Shown piece after piece: positions 1 to 10,001 of a stretch of 64,000 nucleotides of DNA. A program made the position numbers and the translations under genes. Below the pieces are notes generated by a model that worked only from the letters and a program-made list of their open reading frames with translations, did no database searches and was not told the DNA's origin. This DNA comes from Enoplolaimus lenunculus (Eukaryota; Nematoda; Enoplea; Enoplida; Thoracostomopsidae): the NCBI GenBank assembly GCA_030248215.1, contig JASANG010000500.1, positions 62,001-126,000 on the forward strand. Reading direction: 5' to 3'. How positions within the stretch are numbered: the first letter of the stretch is position 1; the number at the start of each line of letters is the position of its first letter.

Positions 1-405
1 AGTAAATGCAGCAACGCAAAGAATACTATATTCAAGCAATATTCTATCAGAAAAAATATGATCTAGATAAGAGATTTCAACTGAGATCACAACAGGTATT
101 TAAATAAGTATCTCGTACATTAAATGCCGATAGGTATATATACTGCCTGCTTCAGTTCCCAAGAATTTATTAACAGGACATAGCTAATAGGAGAAGTTGG
201 CGCTTAAGAAATACCCAGGTGGATATGGCGATCCATATAACAGAGAAACTAGGACCATGGCCACGTATATTGCACGTGCTGCATATGCACGTAACACTTG
301 CAAATCATAATTCAAAATACCACATAAAGTTTGTTTTGGCTGCATTATGCATAAAAACTCCATCTATTGCTGTGACAATTCCGTACCAGGTTAAATAATA
401 CGCAC
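1..405. other. Downstream flank of CDK5
   Basis: Gene-free by ORF content. On the minus strand there is a pyrimidine-rich acceptor TATTTCTTAAG at about 203-213. It is followed at once by a short in-frame tail and stop at 184-202 if the CDK5 donor at 409 is used. An AATAAA on the minus strand near 165-170 could be the CDK5 polyadenylation signal for either form. Confidence 0.4.
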
Positions 406-1902
406 TTACTCGTTGGCAAAATACACATGTTGCAATGACATTTGAGCACTGATTCTAAGCGCGGGGTTGCACACCAGCAATTTCGATAACAAGTCTCTTC
501 CTTTCGGCGAAAGGTCGGGCACAACTTGGCCCAATGTTAATACTGGCTGATACATCGGCAACTGTTTATACTCAGGGTACTCTGTCAATCCGGGCCAACT
601 ATCTTCGCGCGGCGTTCCTAAAAGCTTAAAAATCCTTTTCAATTGGTCATCCACATCAGAACCAGGAAACAGTGGTCGGCCTGCGTTTGCAATTTCAGCA
701 AAGATGCAACCTGCAGACCACATATCGATTGAAGTATTGTATAATTTAGCACCAAACAATACATCAGGCGGCCGATACCACAGCGTTACAACTTCGGCTG
801 AATAACACCGGACTGGAATACCGAAAGCTCGTGCGAGACCAAAATCAGCAAGCTTCAATTCGCCGTTTTTGTTAATTAATAAATTTTGAGGTTTCAAGTC
901 ACGATGTAGTACATTTTGACTGTGACAGTATGCAAGGCCGCGAAGTAATTGACACATAAGCGAGCGAACAACAGATTGATCGATTTCGCCGTTCAGTGAA
1001 TCGAAATACTTTTTCATATCTTGATCGCAAAATTCAAAAACAAGAGTGAGTTTGTGCTCGGAGTGCACCACGTCATATAAGCGCACCACGTTGCGATGCT
1101 TTAATTCCTAAACAAATAATGAAATATTACTTATCAATCTTTGAAGTTAACCGCACGGTTAACGCAATGCCGACATTTTTAAGCATGCTGAGAACTAGAA
1201 ACGGGTAAGTATTCAGCAGCCAGTTGCAGACACGTATATAAACTTGAGATAACCCAGAGCCAACCCGGCTAACGCGGCCGGCGCCATCGCTTGATTTGCC
1301 AGGATCAACCAGGATCAGATTTTTTAATGTAATCCTTACTTGACCGGATGTGTTTTGAAGAGTTGAAAAAATCTGGTGTTCCTGACCCGCAAAAAGTTCA
1401 TGAAACGTGTATTTGTATTCATTTTTACGTTATAGTATATCAAATAGTAAACCTTGATTTGACTCAACGTTGTATTAACAAACATGTTTGTCTAGCAATA
1501 AATTACTATTTTGACAAAGTAAATTACATTTTCGCAGAATATTCATTGGTCTCGGTTGGTACCTGCCTCAATCCCGGTAAAAATGTTAGACCTTCATTGG
1601 GCTAAAAAAGTGTAAACGGATAAAAAACACAACTGTAAAATTTAATAAAAAAATAGCAAAATTTTGATGGCAAATTCGCTGTGACATGATTTATCAATTC
1701 TTCACTTTCTGCATCAAAAAATTTAATACCTTACCTTTAATAAACAAATTTCACGCAAAGCAGAGCTTGGAACACCTTCATCGTCATCATCCAAACGAAC
1801 ACGCTTCAAAGCTACAATCTGAGATGTATCTCTTGCTCTAGCTTTAAAAACAGTACCATAGGTCCCTTCACCTATTTTCTCCAGGCGTTCGTATTTCTGC
1901 AT
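406..1902 (-). CDS. CDK5: Cyclin-dependent kinase 5 (CDK5), two coding exons
   Basis: Proline-directed Ser/Thr kinase, activated by p35/p39-type partners in animals. Exon 1 is 1735-1902 (56 codons, from [16 protein letters not shown]) and exon 2 is 406-1107, joined in phase 0 by a GTAAGG donor and a TTTGTTTAG acceptor. An earlier in-frame Met exists, but the MQKYE start matches the CDK5 family. Visible: glycine loop GEGTYG, catalytic lysine in VALKR, the PSSALRE helix, catalytic loop [11 protein letters not shown], and activation segment [15 protein letters not shown] with the CDK5-type serine in place of the CDK1/2 threonine. Read straight through, the protein is 289 residues ending YFANE (human 292). 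The terminal stop lies inside a GAGTAAGT sequence that is also a good donor, so a short extra last exon (for example near 184-202) is possible. The family assignment is very secure; only the last few residues are uncertain. Confidence 0.96.
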
Positions 1903-3204
1903 ACTAGGAATAGTCAATACTCCAAACAATGATGTTTGTTACGTAAATCCATCTGTTACAAGGCAGTAATAAGCGCCACGAAATCATATGAATGGCCGGC
2001 CAAGGGACGAACTTGGTGAAAATTAAATGTAAGCATGTGAGCTTTGCTTGTCCTAGGCACGTGCAATATTTGCAATTGTATGCTAGCCGGTACCATATGT
2101 GTCGAGAAATATAGGCGGGTTTTATTGCGCAGTGATAGGGCGCTGGCCTAAAGTTCTGTACGTTGCTAGTACGAAACTCACGCCGTATGCCAGCTCTTAG
2201 TTGACATGTAAAACTTAAGCACACAGATGCGGCAAAACAATGTATTTCGAAATTCGAAACAAAGATACATTTGATCGGCAGCGCAGCCCAACTGAAGGCT
2301 GGTTCAGTGTCAGACAGCACTGCCAAGTGCCACAACAACCCCTTTATTTGAAGAGTTGTGGCTATATACTTATTTTTTTACTAATTTTTTCGAAACATGG
2401 CTAATCTGAGGAATCAACCTTGTCAGAAAGTTTATCAACATTTTGGCTATATACGGTTTATTTTAAAATCAGTGTATTGTAAAACGAGTCACTAGCTACG
2501 TAAAATATTGACATACTATTTGATTACATAAGCCATAGCTCGAATGATTACACTATTGTTACCCGAATACGAGGAACAACGGATCCGTTGCCAAGACAGT
2601 TCCATGGGGGCTCATCTCGTCCTGGAAAAATTTTGCCTTCCCTAGAAAATTCTACTAATAAACTTCAATTACCCTAATTGCCCATTCTTTGTACTTGTTT
2701 GTTTTCCTTTTATGGAGTACAGTTTGACAATTATAGTTGTTTCAATTTGCTTCTTTTGAAAACCGATTAATGACTGGTGATGCGTACTACACATGACAGG
2801 ATTGCTTATACTGGAGACAGAAACATGCTAAGCAGGAGTTAGCAAAATATTTATGGGTAAACAAAAACCTAGAGGGTCACCCCGTTCTCTTCTCTCGTAG
2901 TTGCGGTAATGAGGTCGATCGTCAACATTAACCCACGGGTTGGGAAGTATATATGAATAGTCGTATAGCATCAGCGTAGCAAAAGTAAGCATAATGGTAA
3001 GATAAGCCTATATCTATCTCTACACCTAAGCCTGAGCAAAACGTAGCCTCAATAGCAAGCCTATTTTGTGGCTAAAAGCAATTAACACAGCATACGATCA
3101 GATAAAGTGCTCCATTCAGATTTAAGGAAGACAATGCAGCACTTAACTACCTAGCTAGTTTTGATATGTACTCTGAGAATAAAACCGAAATTATTTTAAG
3201 ATAC
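1903..3204. other. Intergenic, no gene seen
   Basis: Lies upstream of CDK5 (minus). It contains open stretches but none with recognisable protein features. A degenerate tract of CCTAAGCC-like motifs at about 2945-3070 resembles the core of the TTAGGC-type elements found throughout the window. Confidence 0.5.
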
Positions 3205-4044
3205 TAGGTAAAAGTGCCCCTCGGAGGGACAGATTGTGATATGTTTCGCTTGAAGCATGTAAAAGAGTTTAAACAAGGGTTAGTTAGACCATAGATCAGT
3301 AGGTAATGTTTATAAAATTAGCTCCATAACTGCTATGAAAAGAGTTGTCATCTATATCTTTGACGGCTGGTTGGGTTTTACAATGTTCAGTTTATAAGTT
3401 ATCTAATCGAGCATTCTTCATTGGAAGAGGATATTTTAGGAGTTTTCAAATATTATGTTTCTAAAACATGATTAGTAAATATTTCAATATTGCAAGATTA
3501 CAAATTGCGTCTATTGATTATCGAATTAAAAATGTCACGCATACGTGATCGACTATTTTAGCTATATTTACCATGACAATTTAATGATGTGAAGTCGAGA
3601 AACTTTTCCAAATTGTGTTCTGTGCCGTAACATATTTAAGCTATTCATCTAGAAAATACAATTCAAACGTTGCTAAATATTTCAAAGAACATGTTCTACT
3701 GGCGCTCAATTGAGATAAATTTTATAAAGTAACTGACTGTTATACGAAAGGCATGTTGAGAGTTGTACTTTAGAACGCCTTGAAAACCCATAGTGTCAAT
3801 TTATAGCTTAACAGATGAAAGTTCGTTGAGCCCATATGTTTCTTGTTTCACTGACCGCAAGCGTGTTAACACTGAAAGACAGCCATCAAAGATATAGATG
3901 ACAACTATTTTCATAGAAGTTATGGAGCTAATATTATAAACATTATCTACTGATCTATGGTCTAACTAACCCTTGTTTAAACTCATTTACATGCTTCAAG
4001 CGAAACATATCACAATCTGTCCCTTCTAGGGGCACTTTTACCTA
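3205..4044. mobile_element. 840-bp DNA element with long terminal inverted repeats
   Basis: The left arm (about 3205-3375) begins TAGGTAAAAGTGCCCC. It returns inverted as the right arm (about 3880-4044), ending GGGGCACTTTTACCTA. The match runs about 165 bp with few changes and includes GTTTAAACAAGGGTTAGTTA and the CATCTATATCTTTGA block. The flanks read CTAG on both sides, so the insertion is consistent with a TA or CTAG target. The 500-bp centre has no coding capacity that I can see, so this is a non-autonomous element. The superfamily is not determined. Confidence 0.85.
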
Positions 4045-5126
4045 GTTTCTTTCTTTTACATGGGATACGGTGAGGTTTTATGCTAAGACTACTGCTAAGC
4101 GTACGCCTAAGCCTAAAAAATATACTAAAGCGTACACTTGCTCCATTGCAATCCACCAAAAAGCAGCCTGTTCATACTATTATGCATGGGAGGCTATTAC
4201 AAAATATTACTGTCTTAGTTAGCAATTTCAGTAGAACAAACATCGCAGGGACACGTAATCTATTGCACGGTGTCATTAGCATTACAAAATAATATCGACT
4301 AGCTATGGTACGAAATTACATATTTGTAACACATTTTTTTCGAAAAATTACAAAAATCAAGCTTTTAATAACAACTTAAATGAGACGTTTAGCTGTCCAA
4401 TTTGTGTATGGTGTCGAAGCGGCTAATTAGGATATTCTATACGTAAGTTACCTCATTCCAGCTCTGTTTTCCTGCAGAGAACATTCTGCAAAACTTTCAA
4501 AAAGCGTGCATTCTCGATGCTTGAAACATATATTGTAAACACTAGCGTGTTTCAATGATAAAAGCGTCAGGATTAGTGGCGGATCAGAAAACGTCAAGGG
4601 GCTCCAACCACATTGTGAAGGATTTAAATGGTAAAGCTTGTTAAGCGGGTTGCTCATTTCATTCCTGAAAATTTTCTCATTCAATAACAGACCAGTAAAA
4701 AATAGTAATATTGATATAAGGAAGCTGGCAATGTATATAAGTGTTATGTTAGTGTGAAGTAGTTAGTCGAAACAGTTTACCATGGTTGTATTCGAACCAG
4801 CTACCTTTAGCTAATAGAGCCAACGCTCTTTTACTTTAATTTTCATTTTTATGTGCTTTAAACATATAAAACATGGATACCGTCTGCATTTGTCATGTTT
4901 ACATAAGTCAAAAGCTTTGCACTACATTTAGTATCGTATTCTTATTAATCTCGTGCCTGAAAGTGCAGCAAATAAAATTTATCTTGTTTGCGTATGTATT
5001 ACAGAAATCAATTGTAAGATATTGTAGTTGTTTTCTATATCTAGCGCTGTCGACATCGTTATGAAACCGATCGACAACCTAGCAGTAATTTTATGCAAAA
5101 CAGTCTAGTGGGCTTTTACTGAAATA
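4045..5126. other. Intergenic, no gene seen
   Basis: About 4075-4170 is another degenerate CCTAAGCC-type tract (GCGTACGCCTAAGCC). The rest is low-complexity AT-rich DNA leading to the COA6 start. No protein features are recognisable in the short ORFs. Confidence 0.45.
4776..4824 (-). repeat. tRNA-derived fragment
   Basis: On the minus strand, GAGCGTTGGCTCTATTAGC is followed by GGTAGC and the B-box-like GGTTCGAATAC. This resembles the anticodon and T arms of a tRNA, but the acceptor stem and D arm are missing. It is best read as a tRNA pseudogene or the relic of a SINE head, not a working tRNA. Confidence 0.4.
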
Positions 5127-5714
5127 ATGTCTAGTCAAACAGACATCATCCTGAAAAAAGATCGTCGGTTATGCTGGGATGCAAGGGATGCATATTTTAA
5201 GTGCTATGATAGCAGTAATAGTGACGAGTCAAAATGTGTTCAATTTCGTGCAAACTATGAAAAATTGTGTCCGTCACAATGGGTAAGCATAACATCAATT
5301 TTGTTATGTACTGTCTGTCTTCTTGTCGAAATATATATGTTGCCTTGGGAACGGATGAGCATATGACTAGGTTAACATACTCAACTGAACATTTACTGAT
5401 TGGTGCTCTATGATATATACACGATATGCGTATTACGTATGTTTGTTTATCGATCTTTTAGCAAATCTGCGTTAATAGATTTTATGTACGCGTTTTTGTA
5501 ACTTTATACGAAATTGCAATCGGTGCTGGCGAGTAGACTGGGTATTCTAAGTGGAAAATAAAAATGACTTACAGCGATTTGTGTTTATTGTGGAAATTTT
5601 AACCTATATTTACAGGTAAAGCATTTCGATCGAAAATTCAAGCTGGAAAAATTTAAAGAAGAAGTTGAACACAATCAAGCTGAAGCCAGCAAGAGTCAAC
5701 GAACAAAAAGTTGA
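5127..5714 (+). CDS. COA6: Cytochrome c oxidase assembly factor 6 (COA6), two exons
   Basis: Small intermembrane-space protein that helps deliver copper to the COX2 site of complex IV. Exon 1 is 5127-5282 (52 codons) and exon 2 is 5616-5714, phase 0, with a GTAAGC donor and a TTTACAG acceptor. The product is 84 residues. It carries the family's CX9C half (CWDARDAYFKC) and CX10C half (CVQFRANYEKLC), followed by CPSQWVKHFDRK and a lysine/glutamate-rich helix, matching the CPQQWIKYFDKR region of human COA6 (79-residue form). No presequence is seen, as expected for import by the Mia40 relay. Without splicing the first ORF would run into the intron and lose the conserved second helix extension. 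Confidence 0.93.
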
Positions 5715-6162
5715 TTATAGTAATCAGCGAGTACGCAAGATTTGATTTCTGACGAGGTTCACTCCCATACAAATTTGTTTTTTGTTCGGTTATTTGTCCG
5801 GATCAGCTTATGTGAAATTTTCCAGTGGACCGGGCCAGAGGACATTCTCTCTTTGTACACCAGTGACTGTAGAGTACTTTCTCCACAATTTTTGCTAACG
5901 CATATATAAGTAAATCTCGTTGCTCAATATTTCAGTTATTTTGTGTATTATAACAGTTCGTGTTATTACCACTAACCAGCAACACCAGCGGTAGAATTTA
6001 CATATATCTGTTATTTCACGTGAAGATGTTGTAAGCGTACAGAATTTTTGGTATTTGGATGCGAATATATATTATTTTATTTCGTAATATACCGCTTCGT
6101 AAAATAGCATGGTTCGAAGGTAAATTTAAGATCCTTCCATATTGCATCTGTAACGACGGAAA
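5715..6162. other. COA6 3' flank
   Basis: AT-rich DNA after the COA6 stop, with no further coding signal. I saw no clear polyadenylation signal close to the stop. Confidence 0.4.
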
Positions 6163-6636
6163 CTACACACAAAAACACTTTCTGATACTCAAGAAATATT
6201 TTCTTAAATTCAAAACAATTATGTCTTAGACTCTAAACATGTGTTTCTTGAGTTCAAGGCATTAGTTTCTGAAAATTTTCAGAAATATGTCTTAAATTTT
6301 TAACACTTAAATGTCTTAAATATAAGTCTTTGTTTTATAAACGATTAAGAAAAATATTTCTGAAATATAAGACAAACCGACTCCAAAATTGGGGGCGAAA
6401 GCTCTACCCAATACCCCAATTTTACAACTGAAGATACATTCAAGACGTAAACTTAGGTTTGGGGGAGTGTGAGCTCAACCCGAAATGTCCTTGAAATTCG
6501 ATTATGTATACCCATTTGAGACACAAGTTTCTTAAACATTTATGGCTATAAAAGTCTGAAATATAAGACATTTATGTCTTGAAATATTAAGAAAATAGGG
6601 GTCTTGAAATTTCAAGACAATTTATTTTTTGTGTAG
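6163..6636. mobile_element. Non-autonomous element with CTACACACAAAAA ends
   Basis: Begins CTACACACAAAAACACTTTC and ends ATTTTTTGTGTAG, an inverted terminal match. The interior is dense in short palindromic motifs (TCTTGAAATTTCAAGA, TTTCTGAAAATTTTCAGAAA) and holds a block GAGCTCAACCCGAAAT. That block also occurs in a second copy near 17.3-18.2 kb. No coding capacity. Confidence 0.75.
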
Positions 6637-7839
6637 AGCACCAATTCTTACGTTCATTTCATCTAGTGAACATAATAAAACTTATATGTTAGTGAAAACT
6701 CATTTCTAGTTAGTATCATGTGTGTATTTGCCTGGTGTGCTTTGTAATGACGACATTCATAGAGATGGCAACTGGAGATATTGCTCCTGTGTGTTTTCGT
6801 GAAATAGCTTCTGTATCAGCAATATTTGTTGAGGTGTTGAATGAAAAGTTGATTAAGTTAACCGTGGCTGTGTTTCATTTATTATATTCTCGATTTTGTT
6901 TTGTTTCTATCTTTATAATAGTATGTATAATTTTGTCATTTGTGTATGTGGCGTTTGTGTAACTACAGTTTTTTATTTACTCAATTGTGTAGTTTCTTGA
7001 TAACATACTATAACTTTACGATTTTTTCTAAGTTCTAGACGAAGCTAACATAGACAGTAAAAGTTAGGTACTGGATGATTAGAACATATTAGTTTTAAGG
7101 GTTTCAGTGGCAAAACGACATTGTGACAAGTTTAATGTCTGCAACTTTATCACAGTTGAATCTGTGGTTTTCAAGGGCGGGTCTAAGATGGGATAGAGGG
7201 GTTATTAAATATCTCTTTCCTTCGCACTTGAAAATTAATAATTTAAACATAAAGCATACCTTATAACGTAGTTTCCTTTCCCCACTGGTGCTTTTGTTGT
7301 TGCCGTTTTAAGCAAAAGTGGCGTAACAGTAGTATAAAGCATATTAGTAAGCCTCAACATAAAGATGAGGCTATATCTAATTCTAAGCGTAAGCAAAAAA
7401 AATTAGTCGAAAAGTCAACCTTAGGTGCGGGCCTTATTGACTATGCGAAACTTCCAAAATGTTATTCCTTTGTGTTAAGTTTGGTTTTGCATAGTAAAAT
7501 TAGTGTCTTCCGCGTTTATTTGTAATGTTTCGTAAACGTCGAGCAATAGTACAACTAAATCTTGCGGTCATAGGTTTACTAAACGGCCTGCAGCGAAGTA
7601 CTCAAAAAACCCGGCCATAACATTTTCTGGTTGTAATATTTTCATCATAAAAATCCTTTGTTTGCCACAGGTTCAAGGAGGTTGATACTACACAGATTTG
7701 TACATTTTGTAGCGAACAGTTGGACTAGAAGAGATATTTGTCGTGAACAAATGGAATGATTGTATACGATGCAAACATCGAGTCAGAACCGCCATTTGAT
7801 GATAATTATTCCACAATAAGCCAGGAAAAACATTGGATA
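6637..7839. other. Intergenic with one degenerate TTAGGC-type tract
   Basis: At 7310-7435 there is a decayed relative of the GGCCC-ended family: GGCGTAACAGTAGTATAAAGC, then AAGCGTAAGC and AAAAATTAGTC. This is the usual order of its interior blocks. The open reading at 6720-6962 shows no family features and starts without ATG. Confidence 0.5.
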
Positions 7840-8340
7840 AGTTGAAACTTCATAAACCTGGATATTCCTTTAGTGTAAAGTTTGTTTGGAAAATGGAAAA
7901 ATTTAAACGCTAGATTATTCCTGAGTTGATAAGGAAAATCCGAAGCGTAAGTTTTGTTTGAAAAAGTGGAAAATGTAAAACGTATAGGTTTCCCCTGGTT
8001 AGGTATGGAAAGTCTGACAGCAGATTTGGCCCATGTATAGAACAGGGCCGGATCATTTTCCGGAGGTGCTATAATAGAGTCAATTTCAGCTTTAGATTAA
8101 TTTTTTGGTTAGGCTTACGAATAGGCTCATCCATACGCTTAGGCTTAAACTTAGAAATATGCTTATACTACTGTTCCAGCCCTGTTTTATACATGGGCCG
8201 TAGATTTTGTTTGGATAACGGGAAAAGTGGAAAATTCAATCGCCTATGATTTTACCTTGGTTGGTAGGGAAACTGAACCATAGGTTTTGTTTGGAAAACG
8301 GGGAAAGTTGAAAATTTAAAACGTATACAATTGTGACATT
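7840..8340. repeat. GGGAAAAGTGGAAAAT-type element, left part
   Basis: Several imperfect copies of a motif like TTTGGAAAACGGGGAAAG followed by TTGAAAATTTAAAACG. The same motif appears inverted at 9230-9780, inverted at 31.2-31.5 kb and at 35.0-35.8 kb. A complete TTAGGC-type element (8028-8199) is inserted inside it. Confidence 0.6.
8028..8199. mobile_element. GGCCC-ended element with TTAGGC-like core, nested
   Basis: Left end GCCCATGTATAGAACAGGGC; the right end is its inverted match (CCCTGTTTTATACATGGGC). The core holds GGTTAGGCTTACGAATAGGC and similar units. The flanking 8-mers are GCAGATTT and GTAGATTT, a 7-of-8 target duplication. The insertion lies in the GGGAAAAGTGG-type repeat, so it is younger than that repeat. 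Confidence 0.85.
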
Positions 8341-8539
8341 TTTCTAGTAGCCTCCGAAATGGAAAAGTCCTCCCGCCAAAAGGTTTCAAGTATATTAAGA
8401 CAAATTGTGGGTAACCCCTTCTCATATTGAGTTGCCTATAGGCAACTCAGCGCAGTGTATAGACGTTAAATAGTATATATCGCACCGTGTTTAATAATTG
8501 CAACACGTATACATAGTACTAAATCACCACAAGACGTGA

Positions 8540-8682
8540 ATGCCCCCTCGGGCTCGAGCGTCAAGCTCCTATAGGTGAGTGGTGATGGTACACGCCTCCC
8601 ACTCCAGTCACTGGAGTTCGAATACTAGCATAAAAGTAGGTCTCAGGGGAAATAGAAAATATTCATGTGAGAAAGGGTTAAT
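8540..8682 (+). repeat. tRNA-derived SINE-like element, copy 1
   Basis: Contains CTCGAGCGTCAAGCTC, a weak A-box-like TAGGTGAGTGGTGATGG, a B-box-like GGAGTTCGAATAC, then a shared tail GGGGAAATAGAAAATATTC. The same order recurs at 22498-22650. Pol III promoter status is inferred from the boxes only. Confidence 0.5.
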
Positions 8683-8814
8683 AATGTCTAATAAATCTGT
8701 ATTGTTCGCTTTAACAAATTATGGCTTGCATGTTGTTTCTTGGAAAGCGTGAACGTGAACATATGAATAGTACTCAATTGACCACGTAACTTTTGAGAAC
8801 AGATTGGCGCCCAT

Positions 8815-8978
8815 GACCCCCCGGCGATTTGAAATGATACAAAAACAGGATGAGCACCAAACTGTTCAAAACTATTTCAGTCATTTTAGCGGTTTCAATT
8901 ATAAAATGTTTAGTGAAGGGGGCTTGGGAGGCGTCAGCCCCATCCTGCTTAGTATCCCTTCAAATCGCAGGGGGTGCA
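8815..8978. mobile_element. Short foldback element
   Basis: CCCCCCGGCGATTTGAAATG on the left returns inverted as CCCTTCAAATCGCAGGGGG on the right, with about 120 bp between. No coding capacity. The exact ends are uncertain. Confidence 0.55.
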
Positions 8979-9229
8979 CGTGGATGACAGCACCCAGAAC
9001 ACCGTAACGCAAAACTGACAAAAAATTTTCGCACCAGTAACTAGCTTTAAAATAAGAGAACAAACCATTTTATGTTACGAGTGAAAAAGTTTAACCCCCT
9101 CCACTTTTGCGTAGTGGCAACGAAAAACTACAAAATTGCCGGACTTCAAACGCCTGGAGCCACTTCTGTATGACGGCTAGGAATTCCGCTGGTTTGGTAG
9201 GAACAATCACAATAAGAATTTTGGCTGGG

Positions 9230-9925
9230 AAGTCTTAGGCGTTTAAATTTTGTATTTTTCCCGTTTGCTAAACAAAACTTAATGCGCTTTAGAATTTTTT
9301 ACCTAATCCAGGATAACCTATACGTTTTAAATATTCCACTTTTCCCGTTTTCCAAATAAAACCTACACTTCATATTTTCCCTGCCTAAACCATGGAAAAT
9401 CTATGCATTTTGAATTTTCCACTTTTCCCGTTTTCCAAACAAAACCTAAGCTTCAAATTTTTCTTCTCTAACCACTGAAAACCTATACGTTTTAAATTTT
9501 CCACTTTTCCTGTTTTCCGAACCTCGCTTACAGCTCTAACTTTCCCTACCAACCAACGGGAATTATATGCCAAGGCTTGAATTTTCCCATTTTCCGCCCC
9601 GAACCACACATCCCAATTTTCCAACTGACCAACCAAACTGTTCCTTCTCTATTAGACCTGGAAAAAACCTATACGTTTAACATGTTTCTTTTTCCTGGTT
9701 TCCGAACCTCGCCTACACCTAACTTTCTCTACCGAACTTGGGAATATTCAGGCATCTGAATTTTCCACTTTCCCAGCCAAAATTATGCATATGATTTTTC
9801 CTACCAAAAAACCTACGAAATTCTAAGCTGTCATACAGGGAGTGGCTGCGCTGCACTCCTGGTCATAAGTTTTCCACCTTGGAAAATGGGAAGCCCCTGT
9901 ACTATACATTGGACCAAATCTTTTA
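9230..9925. repeat. TTTTCCCGTTTTCC-type element, right part
   Basis: At least five imperfect units of the form ACGTTTTAAATTTTCCACTT then TTCCCGTTTTCC. It ends in GGAAAATGGGAAGCCCCTG followed by TACTATACATTGGACC. That terminus also closes the more complete copy at 31.1-31.7 kb. Together with 7840-8340 it may be one large copy broken up by later insertions. Confidence 0.6.
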
Positions 9926-10001
9926 GCGTACATTTTTAGCATATAGTGACCGGCTATATGTCTGTGCGGTGTATTATTACGTTTGCATTTTAATCAGTTC
10001 A

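Noticed and set aside
1904-2338. 144-residue minus-strand ORF upstream of CDK5
   Set aside because: No family features, overlaps the CDK5 5' region, and its composition is like the surrounding non-coding DNA.
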